The position numbers and the translations under genes are program-made. DNA of 6,471 nt, taken from the NCBI GenBank assembly GCA_043777755.1, contig JAYWHK010000299.1:1-6471 (forward strand), in the 5' to 3' direction. The notes below the pieces were generated by a model. The model was not told where the DNA came from and made no database searches. It saw nothing but the letters and a program-made list of their open reading frames with translations. This DNA is from CANHEE01 sp043777755 (GTDB lineage: Bacteria; Bacteroidota; Bacteroidia; Chitinophagales; Saprospiraceae). How positions within the stretch are numbered: position 1 is the first letter of the stretch; each line of letters begins with the position of its first letter. Below are positions 6,377-6,471 of the stretch, in pieces.

Positions 6377-6471
6377 AGTATTATTTTGTCGTTGAGAAAA
6401 AAGTTATAAATAACTGACTGTAAGGAAGTTATTTATGATTTTTTGAGCAATCGACTGAAAAAAATAATACT
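6377..6471. repeat. Nested imperfect inverted repeat at the window end
   Basis: The outer arms AGTATTATTTT (6377-6387) and AAAATAATACT (6461-6471) are a perfect 11-base inverted repeat that ends exactly at the window edge, so it may continue. Further partial pairing lies inside: GTCG (6388-6391) against CGAC (6452-6455), and A6397-6402 against T6439-6444. The innermost stem is described as a terminator. Confidence 0.55.
6397..6444 (+). terminator. Likely terminator of the HD-PycTM gene, possibly bidirectional
   Basis: ATAAATAACT (6406-6415) and AGTTATTTAT (6427-6436) form a perfect 10-base stem with an 11-base loop, and six T follow two bases later (6439-6444). A run of six A at 6397-6402 gives the same arrangement on the other strand. 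The stem is AT-rich, hence weak, but it lies about 50 bases after the stop codon where a terminator is expected. Confidence 0.55.

Overview
The window looks like a chromosomal segment of an AT-rich member of the Bacteroidota (Cytophaga/Flavobacterium-like; I cannot name a genus). The evidence is promoters of the Bacteroidota type (TTG, about 20 bases, TAnnTTTG), no Shine-Dalgarno sequences before the genes, a long trigger factor with a poorly conserved PPIase region, a single full-length bifunctional-type Rel protein, and a gene of the HD-PycTM type that I associate with this phylum.

Layout, left to right. Positions 1-281 carry no gene. They hold two near-identical copies of a ~52-base sequence spaced 118 bases apart, with an inverted partner between them. 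A strong hairpin with T-runs on both sides (282-320) ends the leftward gene for trigger factor (tig, 343-1782, minus strand). About 245 AT-rich bases further on lies a minus-strand tRNA-Leu with anticodon UAG (2027-2108). A divergent promoter region (about 2194-2274) separates the leftward tRNA/tig side from the rightward side. After a leader of about 250 bases comes a complete RelA/SpoT-family (p)ppGpp synthetase/hydrolase (2534-4774, plus strand). Fourteen bases after its stop codon starts a 182-base foldback (MITE-like) sequence (4789-4970). It is followed by a gene for a membrane protein that joins an N-terminal HD phosphohydrolase domain to a C-terminal Pycsar-type membrane effector domain (PycTM/DUF5706; 5097-6353, plus strand). 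The window closes with a second nested inverted repeat (6377-6471) that includes a plausible terminator.

How the genes fit together. Trigger factor and tRNA-Leu are housekeeping translation genes. Rel makes and degrades the alarmone (p)ppGpp and so adjusts translation and growth. The HD-PycTM protein is the least explained gene: PycTM domains are membrane-damaging effectors in the cyclic-pyrimidine (Pycsar) antiphage system, but no cyclase is visible here. An HD nucleotide phosphohydrolase domain fused to it, next to an alarmone enzyme, makes a nucleotide-signal link possible but unproven.
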